In this document: positions 41,872 through 50,124 of the stretch, in pieces
Position numbering within the stretch: position 1 is the stretch's first letter
How the letters are laid out: each line of letters opens with the position of its first letter
NCBI RefSeq assembly: GCF_001426995.1
Contig: NZ_LMFY01000001.1
Location: 1,253,973-1,317,972, forward strand
DNA length: 64,000 bases
Direction of reading: 5' to 3'
Source of the DNA: Microbacterium sp. Root553
GTDB taxonomy: Bacteria > Actinomycetota > Actinomycetes > Actinomycetales > Microbacteriaceae
The notes under the pieces: model-generated
Told to the model about the DNA's origin: nothing
What the model saw: only the letters and a program-made list of their open reading frames with translations
Databases searched by the model: none
Translations under genes and position numbers: made by a program

Positions 41872-42543
41872 ATGCTGATCGTCGAGGAACTCCACATGCT
41901 GTTGCTTCGGCCCGACGGCCGTGTCGAGAGCGCGGTGAGCGGGAACCGTCTGTATGGCGAGGTCGCGGCCGTCCTCGTCGACCTCGCCCTGCACGGGCGC
42001 ATCTCGTTCTCGCACGAGAAGCATCCGACCGTCGACATCGTGTCGACCGAGCCGACGGGCAACCCGATCCTCGACACCACCCTGCAGCGTCTCGTGCCGA
42101 TGCGAGGCAAGCGACTGCAATCGCTGGTCGTGTCGCCGAAGCTCGATCCGCTCGAGGTCGTCGTCGAGTCGCTGGTCGTGCAGGGAGTCCTCGTGCGCGG
42201 GGAACGCGGATTCTTCGGCTGGGGGTCGGAACGCACTCCCGAGTCCGACCCCGCGCCCGAGCTGGTGCTGCGTTCGCGGCTCGCCGCTGTGCTCGCGGGC
42301 ACCGGCGCCCCGACGCAGGCTGACCTCTCGCTGCTCTCGATCCTGCAGAACCTCAACGCCGCGCACGCGATCCTTCGGGCGGAGTGCGGGGACATCTCGG
42401 CACGCGACCTCAAGAAGAGGATCGAGCAGCTCACCGCGGGGTCGCCGGCCGGTGATGCCGTCGCCAAGGCCGTGAATGATGCGATCGCCGCCGCGATGGT
42501 GGCCATCATGACTCCGGTGATCGTCGCGGCGACGATCACCTGA
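41872..42543 (+). CDS. GPP34 (Golgi phosphoprotein 3-like) family protein
   Basis: A 223-residue all-helical protein of the GPP34 family: start MLIVEELHMLLLRPDGR, with an LDLALHGRI-like segment near residue 40 and a hydrophobic C-terminal helix. Eukaryotic GOLPH3 binds phosphoinositide membranes; the role in actinobacteria is not established. The ATG lies 6 nt after TAGCGT, so the gene is likely leaderless. It is a single-gene unit between the permease and the DeoR gene. Confidence 0.88.
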   Translation: MLIVEELHMLLLRPDGRVESAVSGNRLYGEVAAVLVDLALHGRISFSHEKHPTVDIVSTEPTGNPILDTTLQRLVPMRGKRLQSLVVSPKLDPLEVVVESLVVQGVLVRGERGFFGWGSERTPESDPAPELVLRSRLAAVLAGTGAPTQADLSLLSILQNLNAAHAILRAECGDISARDLKKRIEQLTAGSPAGDAVAKAVNDAIAAAMVAIMTPVIVAATIT

Positions 42544-42560
42544 CCCGCTCGGGTCGGGGT

Positions 42561-43310
42561 TCAGCGCAGCACGGCGACGCGCTCCGCGAGCTCGTCGATC
42601 ACGCGGCTCTCATCGAGAGGATCGACGATCACACCGGCGACGGCGTCGAGGTCGAGCACCGGGAAGTGCGAGGTCGCTCCGATCTTCTCCTCGCTGCCGA
42701 GTGCGAAGGTCTGCGTGCATCGGGCGGAGATCGCCCGCTTGGTGACGGCGTCGTCGAGGTTGCCGGTGGTGAGTCCGCGCACCGGATCGACGCCGGTGAC
42801 GCCGAGGAAGAAGAGGTCGGCCGCGAGGTGCTGCACGGCTTCCATGGCCAACGGTCCGCTGGCGACCATCGAGAATCGTGCCAGCTCGCCGCCGATCATG
42901 ACGATGCGCGCCGCCGAGTGCTCGGCGGTGGCGAGGGCCACGGCCGGGCTCGGCGTGATGACGGTGAGGTCGGCGCCGTGGGGCAGCATCCGCGCCATCG
43001 CGAGAGTGGTGGTGCCGGCGTCCAGCACGATCGTCGAACCCGGTTCGATCAGGGAGACGGCGCGAGACGCCACCCTCTCCTTGCTCGCGGTGGCGAGGGA
43101 TGACCGCTGATCGACGGGCCTGTCTGCCGGCGGGATCGGCAGAGCGCCCCCATAGACGCGCACCAGCTCGCCGGCCTCGGCGAGCTCTCGCAGGTCGCGA
43201 CGGATCGAGTCCTCCGACACCCCGAGATCGAGGGCGACATCCTTCGCCACCACGCGTCCGTCGGCGCGGAGGATCTCCCGCAGGTGGTCTTTGCGCTGTG
43301 CGCCCAGCAT
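42561..43310 (-). CDS. DeoR/GlpR-family transcriptional regulator
   Basis: A 249-residue regulator with a DeoR winged helix (about 3-58, VAKDVALDLGVSEDSIRRDL) and a C-terminal sugar-phosphate sensor domain (about 75-235) with VLDAGTTTLAMA and TGVDPVRGLTTG. Members usually repress sugar or nucleoside catabolic genes and release DNA when a phosphorylated sugar binds. It is divergent from the DUF4406 gene, with a direct repeat between them, and that gene may be its target. Confidence 0.92.
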   Translation of the reverse strand: MLGAQRKDHLREILRADGRVVAKDVALDLGVSEDSIRRDLRELAEAGELVRVYGGALPIPPADRPVDQRSSLATASKERVASRAVSLIEPGSTIVLDAGTTTLAMARMLPHGADLTVITPSPAVALATAEHSAARIVMIGGELARFSMVASGPLAMEAVQHLAADLFFLGVTGVDPVRGLTTGNLDDAVTKRAISARCTQTFALGSEEKIGATSHFPVLDLDAVAGVIVDPLDESRVIDELAERVAVLR

Positions 43311-43342
43311 CCGAGCCCGTCTCCTCTTGTTCTCTCACGAAG

Positions 43343-43359
43343 TTGCACGTTCTTGCACG
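43343..43359. promoter_or_regulatory. Candidate DeoR operator (10-bp-spaced direct repeat)
   Basis: TTGCACG occurs at 43343-43349 and again at 43353-43359, one helical turn apart, in the 70-bp divergent promoter region. Helically phased direct repeats are usual for DeoR-type regulators. Confidence 0.55.
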
Positions 43360-43380
43360 GTTAACGTTACAGTCTTCTTC

Positions 43381-43758
43381 ATGACGACACCACTCCTGAT
43401 CCTGATCGCCGGCCCCTACCGCTCCGGAACCGGCGGCGACCCCGCTCTCATCGCCCGCAATCTCGAGATCCTCGAGCAGGCCGCAGCGCCCATCCACCGG
43501 CTCGGACACGTCCCGATGATCGGGGAGTGGGTCGCTCTGCCGATCCTGCGCGGCCTCGACGAGGACGCAGCGACCGACGGCGATGTCATGTACGAGACCG
43601 CGCACCGACTGCTGCAGCACTGCGATGCCGTCCTCCGTCTGCCCGGTGAGTCCTCGGGCGCCGACAAGGACGTCGAGATCGCACGGGAGCGGGGGCTTCC
43701 GGTCTTCCGCTCGCTCGACGAGATCCCCGCCCTCGGCGCCGCAGCAGGCATCCGGTGA
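43381..43758 (+). CDS. DUF4406 (nucleoside 2-deoxyribosyltransferase-like) protein
   Basis: A 125-residue protein starting MTTPLLILIAGPYRSGTGGD, the nucleotide-binding start of the DUF4406/deoxyribosyltransferase fold. GESSGADKDVEIARERGLPV near residue 87 resembles the region with the catalytic acid. It probably acts on a nucleoside or nucleotide sugar. The ATG at 43381 lies 70 nt from the divergent DeoR start; the phased direct repeat between them suggests DeoR control. The substrate is unknown. Confidence 0.8.
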   Translation: MTTPLLILIAGPYRSGTGGDPALIARNLEILEQAAAPIHRLGHVPMIGEWVALPILRGLDEDAATDGDVMYETAHRLLQHCDAVLRLPGESSGADKDVEIARERGLPVFRSLDEIPALGAAAGIR

Positions 43759-43805
43759 GCCGGGGGAGCTGACCGCAGCGCGGTCACGCCTCGACCCGCC
43801 CGTGT

Positions 43806-44711
43806 TCAGGCGTCGAACCGCACCCCGGTCAGCTCCTCGGCCGCCGACCACAGCGCGCGTCCCACCTCGGGGGAGCGCACCTGCTCGCCGGCGCGCACGC
43901 GAGCAGGTGCGCCGCGGAACTCGAGCAGACCGCCGGGGCCCCAGTAATCGCCTCCGGTCGCATCGGCCGACACCGCCGCGTGCACGATCGGCGCTGCGCC
44001 GGCGTCTTTGCCCTGCACGAGCGGTCGACCGAGACCGGCGAGAGCGCGGGAGAGGCCCGACACCTCGGCCAGGCCGTCGCGGTGCGGGGTGAGTGGGTCG
44101 ACCGCGTATCCCGGATGCGCGCACAGCGCGGAGCGCGCGGTTCCCCGCCACCGTCGATCGAGCTCGAAAGCGAGCGCCATGAGCGCGGCCTTCGAGCGGC
44201 CGTACTGACGCAGCGACGCCCCGGTCCACGGCTGGCCGAGTGTCGCAGGGTCGATCTCCGCGAAGCGGTGCGCCAGCGAACCGACGGCCACGACGCGCAC
44301 CTCGTCCGCGAGCGCCGGCCCGAGCTGCGCGAGCAGGGCGAAGTGGCCGAGGGCATTCGTCCCGACCATCAGATCGAGCCCGTCGGCGGTGCGCGCGCGG
44401 CGGTCGGCCGCCTTGATCCCCGCGTTGCAGATGACCGCGTCGAGCCGCTCGTCGACCGAGGCCGCGGCCGCGGCGATCGCGTCGAGCGAGCCCAGATCAA
44501 GGGGGAGGATGCCGACGTCGGCGCTCGCCGCATGCGTGCGGATCGACGCCGCCGCGACCTCGGCGCGGTCGGTTGAGCGGCAGCCGAGCAGCACCCTGGC
44601 CCCGCGGGCGGCGAGCTGTTCGGCGCACCAGTATCCGATCCCCGCATTCGCGCCGGTGACCAGGATCGTGCGGCCGTGGAGGTCGCGGACGGGGGAGGGG
44701 GCCGAGGTCAT
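43806..44711 (-). CDS. Short-chain dehydrogenase/reductase
   Basis: A 301-residue Rossmann oxidoreductase. The cofactor motif TGANAGIG is at 19-26, VICNAGI near 96, and the catalytic pair YGRSK near 165. The length, about 300, resembles retinol-dehydrogenase/protochlorophyllide-reductase-like SDRs. An acidic Arg after strand 2 (GCRSTDRAE) suggests NADP. The ATG at 44711 is chosen because residues before it do not resemble the family. The substrate is not predictable. Confidence 0.9.
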   Translation of the reverse strand: MTSAPSPVRDLHGRTILVTGANAGIGYWCAEQLAARGARVLLGCRSTDRAEVAAASIRTHAASADVGILPLDLGSLDAIAAAAASVDERLDAVICNAGIKAADRRARTADGLDLMVGTNALGHFALLAQLGPALADEVRVVAVGSLAHRFAEIDPATLGQPWTGASLRQYGRSKAALMALAFELDRRWRGTARSALCAHPGYAVDPLTPHRDGLAEVSGLSRALAGLGRPLVQGKDAGAAPIVHAAVSADATGGDYWGPGGLLEFRGAPARVRAGEQVRSPEVGRALWSAAEELTGVRFDA

Positions 44712-44871
44712 GTCCTCCAACCTAGGCCGCGCGCCCGTGGTGCGAAAAAATTCCTCGACGAGTTTGTGACGAATCTCGTTCCCCGCACGTCTTACCTGTG
44801 AGCGACCAACCACGCTCCCGGTGCGGCCGACAGGTCTCGCAGCCGGAACCCCGTGAGACGAAGGAAAAGTC

Positions 44872-45396
44872 ATGGCAACTCAGGATCAGAACACCCCCGC
44901 CAGCCCCGCCGAGAAGGAGCTGGCTCAGACTTCCGCCGCGCCGAAGCCCGCCGCGTCCGGCTCCCGCGTGGACCGCTCGTCGAGCTTCTCGACGTCGCGC
45001 ATCCCCACCGACGTCGACGCGGCCGGCAAGACGGTCATCGCCGATGGCGTCGTGGCCAAGGTCGCCGGCATCGCCGCCCGTGAGGTCGCTGGCGTCTACG
45101 CGCTCGGCGGCGGCGGAGCACGCGCCTTCGGTGCGATCCGCGACGTGATCAACGCCACCGACCTCGCCCAGGGCGTCAAGGTCGAGGTCGGCGAGACGCA
45201 GGCCGCAGCCGACCTGACCATCGTCGTGGAGTACCCGGCCCCCATCCAGGAGGTCGCGAACAACGTCCGCGCCGCCGTCGCCGGTGCGATCAGCCGCCTG
45301 GTCGGTCTCGAGGTCGTCGAGGTCAACGTCGAGGTCAACGACGTGCACGTCCCCGGTGACGACAACACCGAGAACGAGGAGTCGCGCGTCTCATGA
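44872..45396 (+). CDS. Asp23/Gls24-family envelope stress protein
   Basis: A 174-residue protein: a disordered Ala/Pro/Ser N-terminus (about 1-45) and an Asp23 domain (about 50-165) with the conserved VIADGVVAKVAGIAAREVAGV start. In staphylococci Asp23 is membrane-tethered by AmaP and responds to cell-wall stress. It is the first gene of a tightly packed seven-gene cluster. Ribosome site GAAGGAAAAG precedes the ATG. Confidence 0.92.
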   Translation: MATQDQNTPASPAEKELAQTSAAPKPAASGSRVDRSSSFSTSRIPTDVDAAGKTVIADGVVAKVAGIAAREVAGVYALGGGGARAFGAIRDVINATDLAQGVKVEVGETQAAADLTIVVEYPAPIQEVANNVRAAVAGAISRLVGLEVVEVNVEVNDVHVPGDDNTENEESRVS

Positions 45397-45581
45397 GCCC
45401 CACCATCACCGGCGCCGTGATCGGCGCCCTGCTCGCTCTCGCCGCACTGGCGTTCGGGTTCTGGGGCTTCCTCCTCGTCGCCCTGTTCGCCGGGATCGGT
45501 GCCATCATCGGCCGGATCGCCTCCGGCAAGCTCGACGTCCGCGGTCTCGCGGACGCCTTCACGGGGCGGCGCACCTCCTGA
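45393..45581 (+). CDS. Small DUF2273-like membrane protein
   Basis: A 62-residue protein with two hydrophobic segments (about 5-25 and 26-42) and a basic end, of the kind that accompanies Asp23 genes (DUF2273). It overlaps the preceding stop by 4 nt and the next start by 1 nt. It is probably a membrane partner of the Asp23 proteins. Confidence 0.8.
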   Translation: MSPTITGAVIGALLALAALAFGFWGFLLVALFAGIGAIIGRIASGKLDVRGLADAFTGRRTS

Positions 45582-45976
45582 TGCGCGTCGACCAGCACTT
45601 CGCCCCCGGTGGTGGCCCCGTGGGGGTCGCCACCGGTGAGGCCACCGTTCCTGGCCGCGTCGACGTGAGGGAACGCGTCTACCGCACGGTGACCGAACAG
45701 GCATCCGCAGTCCTGATCGGTGTGCCGCGCGGCGACGTGAAGGTCGATGTCGCCGAGCATCCGGGCGGCTTCGCCGTCCGCATCGCCACCCCGCTCCCCG
45801 TGCCGAATCTCGACGACACCGTCGCGATCGAGCAGGGAGTCCCCGTTCTCGAGAGGGCCCGTCAGCTGCAGGAGCAGTTGCAGACGCGGCTGACCGGAAT
45901 CCTCGGTCGAGACATCACCCGGATCAACCTCACCATCACCGGTGCCACCATCCCAGAGAGGAGTCGAGTGCGATGA
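45581..45976 (+). CDS. Second Asp23/Gls24-like protein
   Basis: A 131-residue protein with an Asp23-like alpha/beta domain (strand VDVAEHPGGFAVRIATPLPV and a long amphipathic helix near 85-110). It is shorter and more divergent than the first copy. The start forms TGATG with the previous stop, and the end overlaps the next gene by 4 nt (ATGA). It likely pairs with the first Asp23 protein. Confidence 0.82.
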   Translation: MRVDQHFAPGGGPVGVATGEATVPGRVDVRERVYRTVTEQASAVLIGVPRGDVKVDVAEHPGGFAVRIATPLPVPNLDDTVAIEQGVPVLERARQLQEQLQTRLTGILGRDITRINLTITGATIPERSRVR

Positions 45977-46557
45977 GCACCCCCGTACTTCGTCGCGTCG
46001 TTCGTCGCGAGACGCATTCGCCGCGCACCGTCGCGATGTTCGTCGCGGTCATCCTCCTGATCCTCGCCCTGGCCTACATCGGTCTCGAGATCGTGCTGAG
46101 CCTCGCAGCCCAGCCCGCCCTCCTGCTCGGTCCCGCCGCAGCGGGCGGTTGGCTGGTCGGATTGCCGACCGCGCAGCCGGCCGGTCTCGTGATCGCGGGC
46201 AGCATCGTGCTGGCCCTGATCGGGATCGTCTTCATCGGTCTGGCCGTCACACCGGGCCGACTGTCGAAGCACACGCTCGAGGCGGGCGACCGTGCGGTCG
46301 TCGTCGACAACGGCGTGATCGCCAGTGCACTGGCCCAGCATCTGTCGGAGCAGACGGGTCTCTCCCGCGAGAGCATCACCGTCGGCGTCGGCCATCGGTC
46401 CGTGGACGTCACCGTGCGTCCCGGCGCCGGCATCCCGCTCGACAAGAGCGCGGTGCAGTCCGCCGCAGAGGCCGAGCTGACGACCTACCGACTGACCAGG
46501 AGCGTACGCACCCGGGTCCGCATCGAGCGGCCCACCGAGAAGGAGGACGAGCTGTGA
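45973..46557 (+). CDS. DUF6286-like membrane protein
   Basis: A 194-residue protein: two membrane segments (about 15-37 and 63-88) and a C-terminal Asp23-like cytoplasmic domain, ending in charged residues. It is a typical member of actinobacterial Asp23 clusters. It overlaps both neighbours by 4 nt. It probably anchors the stress complex to the membrane. Confidence 0.8.
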   Translation: MSTPVLRRVVRRETHSPRTVAMFVAVILLILALAYIGLEIVLSLAAQPALLLGPAAAGGWLVGLPTAQPAGLVIAGSIVLALIGIVFIGLAVTPGRLSKHTLEAGDRAVVVDNGVIASALAQHLSEQTGLSRESITVGVGHRSVDVTVRPGAGIPLDKSAVQSAAEAELTTYRLTRSVRTRVRIERPTEKEDEL

Positions 46558-47168
46558 ACGCCACCAATCGTGCGCTGAACCGCACCCTGCTGCTGATCAT
46601 CGGCCTGCTGTTCCTCGCTCTCGGGGCCCTCGGGATCGCGATCATGAGCTGGCCCACCGCCACCGACATCTGGACGTCGGCCGGCAAGGACGCCCGCACC
46701 TGGCTCGACCAGGCGATCGCCGCCACGGCCATCGCAGGAGGAAGCCTCTCCTGGGTCGGTATCGGCGCCGTCGCCGCGATCGTCATCGTCGTCGTGCTCC
46801 TCATCGCCGCGTTGACGAGCATCTCGGGGCGCCGCTCCAAGACGGTCCTCCGCTCGTCGGGTTCGCAGAACCCGCTCGGCCGGGTCACGGTCACGGAGTC
46901 CTTCGTGTCGGATGCGGTGAAGAACTCGCTCGCGGATCGGGCCGACATCCTCTCCACCCACGTCACCGCGAACGACATCCACAGCGAGCCCGTGCTGCAC
47001 GTCGCGCTGACCCCTCGTCAGAACACCGATCCGCGTGAGCTGGTCGACCACGTCGACCGCCTGCTCGGCAACCTCGCGACCCTCACCGGCCGTGAGACGG
47101 CGACCTACGTCTCCATCCACACCGGTCTGCGGGCACGGCTCGCTCACGACCAGCGTCGTCTGACCTGA
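46554..47168 (+). CDS. amaP: AmaP-like membrane anchor protein
   Basis: A 204-residue protein: a first membrane segment (about 11-31), a second (about 62-88), and a cytoplasmic domain (about 105-195) that resembles the alkaline-shock-response membrane anchor AmaP. The GTG start overlaps the previous stop. Such proteins tie Asp23 oligomers to the membrane. The symbol is used by family analogy. Confidence 0.78.
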   Translation: MNATNRALNRTLLLIIGLLFLALGALGIAIMSWPTATDIWTSAGKDARTWLDQAIAATAIAGGSLSWVGIGAVAAIVIVVVLLIAALTSISGRRSKTVLRSSGSQNPLGRVTVTESFVSDAVKNSLADRADILSTHVTANDIHSEPVLHVALTPRQNTDPRELVDHVDRLLGNLATLTGRETATYVSIHTGLRARLAHDQRRLT

Positions 47169-47224
47169 TCCGCTGAGACCCATCCGTCACCCCCGACCAC
47201 TCGTCACCCAGGAAGAGAACCACC

Positions 47225-47437
47225 ATGCGAAACAAGATCCTCCTCATCGGCGCCGTCGCCTTCGTCGCCTACATCCTGGGCAGTCGGGCCGCGACCGTGC
47301 AGATCGACAAGGGCGAGTCCGTCCGGCACCAGCTCGTGCGGATGTGGAACGACCCGAAGGCCAAGAAGGAGCGGGCCAAGGCCGCGAAGAAGGCCAAGAA
47401 GGCCGCGGAGAAGGCCCTCGACAAGGTGCGCCGCTGA
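47225..47437 (+). CDS. Small membrane-anchored protein with Lys/Ala-rich tail
   Basis: A 70-residue protein. Residues 4-22 form one hydrophobic segment, and residues 45-70 alternate Lys and Ala (KAKKAAEKALDKVRR), a basic helix able to bind nucleic acid, acidic lipid or an acidic partner. It follows the AmaP-like gene after 56 nt with GGAAGAG before the ATG. Its role in the stress cluster is inferred only from position. Confidence 0.7.
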   Translation: MRNKILLIGAVAFVAYILGSRAATVQIDKGESVRHQLVRMWNDPKAKKERAKAAKKAKKAAEKALDKVRR

Positions 47438-47538
47438 GCGTCCGCACCCACCTGCTTATCGTCGGTCGCGAAGAGCACGACGATAAGACGCCGGGAATCC
47501 TCCCGTCGTCATCATCACCCTCACGAAAGGAGCTCCTC

Positions 47539-47712
47539 ATGGGACTCGATGACAAGATCAAGAACGCCGCTCAGGACATCGCCGGCAAGGCGAAGGAAGC
47601 GATCGGCAACGCGACCGACAACGACAAGCTCGCCGCCGAAGGCAAGGCCGACCAGGTCAAGGCCGACGCGAAGAAGGCCGGCGAGAACGTGAAGGACGCG
47701 TTCAAGAAGTAA
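47539..47712 (+). CDS. CsbD-family stress protein
   Basis: A 57-residue hydrophilic protein of the CsbD family: MGLDDKIKNAAQDIAGKAKE and a second amphipathic segment, all charged and helix-prone. CsbD proteins are induced by general stress in Bacillus; their mechanism is unknown. AAGGAGCTCCTC precedes the ATG. It ends the cluster and is followed by a long hairpin. Confidence 0.88.
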   Translation: MGLDDKIKNAAQDIAGKAKEAIGNATDNDKLAAEGKADQVKADAKKAGENVKDAFKK

Positions 47713-47721
47713 GACCCCCCC

Positions 47722-47761
47722 CGACGGGCGGGCGGAGCATTCGTGCTCCGTCCGCCCGTCG
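47722..47761 (+). terminator. Hairpin terminator of the Asp23/CsbD cluster
   Basis: An 18-bp stem (47722-47739 with 47744-47761, one G-U) closed by a UUCG tetraloop. There is no T-tract. It starts 9 nt after the CsbD stop. Confidence 0.75.
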
Positions 47762-47815
47762 GTGCGTTCGCGGGCGGGTGGGGTCGCATGCGGGTCGTCG
47801 TGAGACGATGCGGGG

Positions 47816-48700
47816 ATGAGTGCGCGAATGGATGCCGAATCCGAGCGAGAGCTGCGTGAGCTTCGTCTCCGTGCATACGGCCCCCGAGCCGACATCGCGG
47901 CGGACCCGGTGGCACTGCGCCGACTGGAGCAGCTCGAGGCCGCGCGCGCCGCAATACCCGACTCCGGCGTCGTCCCCGGCGTCGTCTCGGTCGATGCCCG
48001 TTCCGCGTCCGTCATCGCCGACGGTCGCGTCGAGGACCGAGCGGGCGACGATCTGCTCGACAGGCTCGGTGACGACTCGCTGTGGGACGACGATCCCACC
48101 GCCACACCCACCGCCACCGCCACCGCCACCGCCACCGCCGGCGGTCCGGGTCCGGCGGATGAGGCTGCGGGGCGGCCCGCACGCCTCGAGAGAAAGCACG
48201 CCGTGCTGTGGGTGGCGTCCGTGGTGGCATCCGCCGTCGCGGCCGCTCTCGTGACGTTCGCCGTGACCTCGCTGCAGTCGGTGTCGGTATCGTCGGGCGC
48301 CCCACAGGTCGACACCCTCCAGCTCACGCGCAACGGCTCGGTGCCGCCGAACTGGTTCGGTGCGGAGTCCGACGTCGCCAGCGCCGAGTTCGCCGGTCTG
48401 ACGGTCTTCGAGAGTCCGGGGTGGGTCTCGGAGTCGGGGGATCGCGCGTCGGACAACCGCTGCCTCTCGGTCGCCAGGACCAGCGACCTGCCCGAGCAGG
48501 CTGAGGACGAGGGGGATTCGTACGTCGACGGCCCGGTCTACGGGTCGTGCGGCGTCGCGTCGTTCCCGACCGTGCTCGCCATACCGTTCAGCGACGAGCT
48601 GCCGGAGGAGCTGATCGAGCGGTATCCCTCGGGCGTCGCGATCCAGTTCATCCTCGACGGCGACCGCGTCGGGGTCTTCCTCGACTCGAGCGAGAAGTAG
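47816..48700 (+). CDS. Membrane protein with Thr/Ala hexanucleotide tract
   Basis: A 294-residue protein. An acidic cytoplasmic region (about 1-95) ends in a TATATATA tract encoded by repeated CCACCG, followed by one membrane segment (about 127-147) and an outer domain (about 150-294) with two cysteines (about 220 and 245) that may pair. No family recognised. It is a single gene between a terminator and the convergent HD gene. Function unknown; a surface sensor or binding protein is possible. Confidence 0.75.
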   Translation: MSARMDAESERELRELRLRAYGPRADIAADPVALRRLEQLEAARAAIPDSGVVPGVVSVDARSASVIADGRVEDRAGDDLLDRLGDDSLWDDDPTATPTATATATATAGGPGPADEAAGRPARLERKHAVLWVASVVASAVAAALVTFAVTSLQSVSVSSGAPQVDTLQLTRNGSVPPNWFGAESDVASAEFAGLTVFESPGWVSESGDRASDNRCLSVARTSDLPEQAEDEGDSYVDGPVYGSCGVASFPTVLAIPFSDELPEELIERYPSGVAIQFILDGDRVGVFLDSSEK

Positions 48701-48723
48701 CCGCGGGCTCCACGCCCGGAAGC

Positions 48724-49347
48724 TCACCCGAGGGGATTCTGCTCCAGCTTGCGGACGACGCCGCCCTCGACGAGTCGGCGCGCGGCGGTGTGGGGCTTCC
48801 TGGCCGCCTGGTCGACGACCCCGGAGCCGAACTCGTCGGCGAGGTCGAGGCGGGGATACGCCTCGAGAACCTCACGGAGGAAGGCCTCGGGAAGCGCGTC
48901 GGGGCGCGCGCCGGAGATGTCGAGACCGGTCGCGATCTCGAGCAGGTACCCTTCGACGTCGACCGCGGGATCGACCGAGGGCCAATTGTGCCGCACGATC
49001 ACCTCGAGCGCACGGGTGCCCCGCCGCTCGTCCCAGCCGGCGCCCCGGGTGAGCGCGACGGCGACATGGCCGCCGGCCTCCTCGTAGGAGCGGAGCACGT
49101 TGTCGAACTCCGGAGCCAGGCCGATGTCATGGAGCACGGCCGAGACGTAGAGCAGCTCATGGTCGACGTCGTGTCGGCCTTCGATGACGGCGAACGCCTC
49201 GGCCCACAGCCACGAACGCACGACATGGTTGACCATCGTCGGGGACTGATACTGCGTCGCGAGCGACAGGGCGGCGATCGCCGCGGGCGTGCGGGGCGCC
49301 TCGAACGAGTCGAGGTGCAGGGGCGGATGCGTCTCGTGCGCGCTCAT
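48724..49347 (-). CDS. HD-domain protein
   Basis: A 207-residue metal-dependent HD phosphohydrolase-type protein. The ligands are visible as His41 (MVNHVVRSW), His73-Asp74 (AVLHDIG), and a later His-rich helix (GGHVAVAL). Many actinobacterial HD proteins of this size resemble cyanamide hydratase or nucleotide phosphohydrolases; the substrate here is unknown. The ATG at 49347 is preferred because upstream residues are not family-like. Confidence 0.85.
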   Translation of the reverse strand: MSAHETHPPLHLDSFEAPRTPAAIAALSLATQYQSPTMVNHVVRSWLWAEAFAVIEGRHDVDHELLYVSAVLHDIGLAPEFDNVLRSYEEAGGHVAVALTRGAGWDERRGTRALEVIVRHNWPSVDPAVDVEGYLLEIATGLDISGARPDALPEAFLREVLEAYPRLDLADEFGSGVVDQAARKPHTAARRLVEGGVVRKLEQNPLG

Positions 49348-49400
49348 GCCGGTCAGCGTATCGCTTCGGGGCCGCACCGCCCGCATGCTCGCACGCCGAT

Positions 49401-50084
49401 CTAGAGCGGCGGATCGAGGGCGTCGAGCGCCGCATCCATCTCCTCGGCCATGTGACGGTATCCGATGTCGGAGGGATGCAGACCGTCCGACGCCATCCAG
49501 CTGTCCTCGGCGCCGGCGTGGTGCCCGTCGAGCCATCTGCTCGCACCGGGGATCCAGTCCGCATCGATCCCGTCGGCGGCATCCTCGACCCATCCGATGA
49601 TCGTCTCCACCGACTCGGGGCGCTCGTCGGTGTACCAGAACGGCTCGACGACGATGATCCTCGCGTCGGGCAGGGCGTCGCGCAGCCGGCTGAGGTCGTC
49701 GGTGATGGTCGTGCGGATGAGCTCGGCGCGTCGGTCGTAGCTGAAGTTGTCGTTGAGCCCCATCGTCACGAAGACGATGTCGGGGTCCTGCGCGATGACG
49801 AGTTCGGGGAGGTCGTTCCCGTCGAAGTCGGAGCGGTGGTTGACGAACCCGAGTCCGTTCACGCTGGGGTTGAACTCCTGCCATCCGCGCTGCTCGCTGA
49901 TGATCGTGGACCATCGGAGAGCCGGATCGCTCGCCCCGGTGCCCAGCGTGTACGAGTCCCCGTAGAACGCGACGACCGGCCCATCTCCCGGTGTCGGGGA
50001 CGCATCCGGCACCGGCCCCGCACTGCAGGCGGTGAGCCCGAGGGCGAGGGCGGCGAGCGAGGCGAGCGATCGGATGCGGCGCAT
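49401..50084 (-). CDS. SGNH/GDSL hydrolase lipoprotein
   Basis: A 227-residue secreted esterase-type protein. The lipoprotein signal ends in LTAC (Cys20). Block I is YGDSYTLG (Ser44), block III is MGLNDN, and the catalytic Asp200 and His203 are in DGLHPSD. It probably removes acyl groups from cell-wall, sugar or lipid substrates at the surface. It is followed on the same strand by the HD gene. Confidence 0.9.
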   Translation of the reverse strand: MRRIRSLASLAALALGLTACSAGPVPDASPTPGDGPVVAFYGDSYTLGTGASDPALRWSTIISEQRGWQEFNPSVNGLGFVNHRSDFDGNDLPELVIAQDPDIVFVTMGLNDNFSYDRRAELIRTTITDDLSRLRDALPDARIIVVEPFWYTDERPESVETIIGWVEDAADGIDADWIPGASRWLDGHHAGAEDSWMASDGLHPSDIGYRHMAEEMDAALDALDPPL

Positions 50085-50124
50085 GGTGGTTGTTCGTCAC
50101 CGACCCCGGGCCGGATGGCGGCTG

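Noticed and set aside
43806..44711. Upstream extension of the SDR gene to 44873
   Set aside because: Residues before the ATG at 44711 have no family similarity and cover the promoter region of the Asp23 operon.
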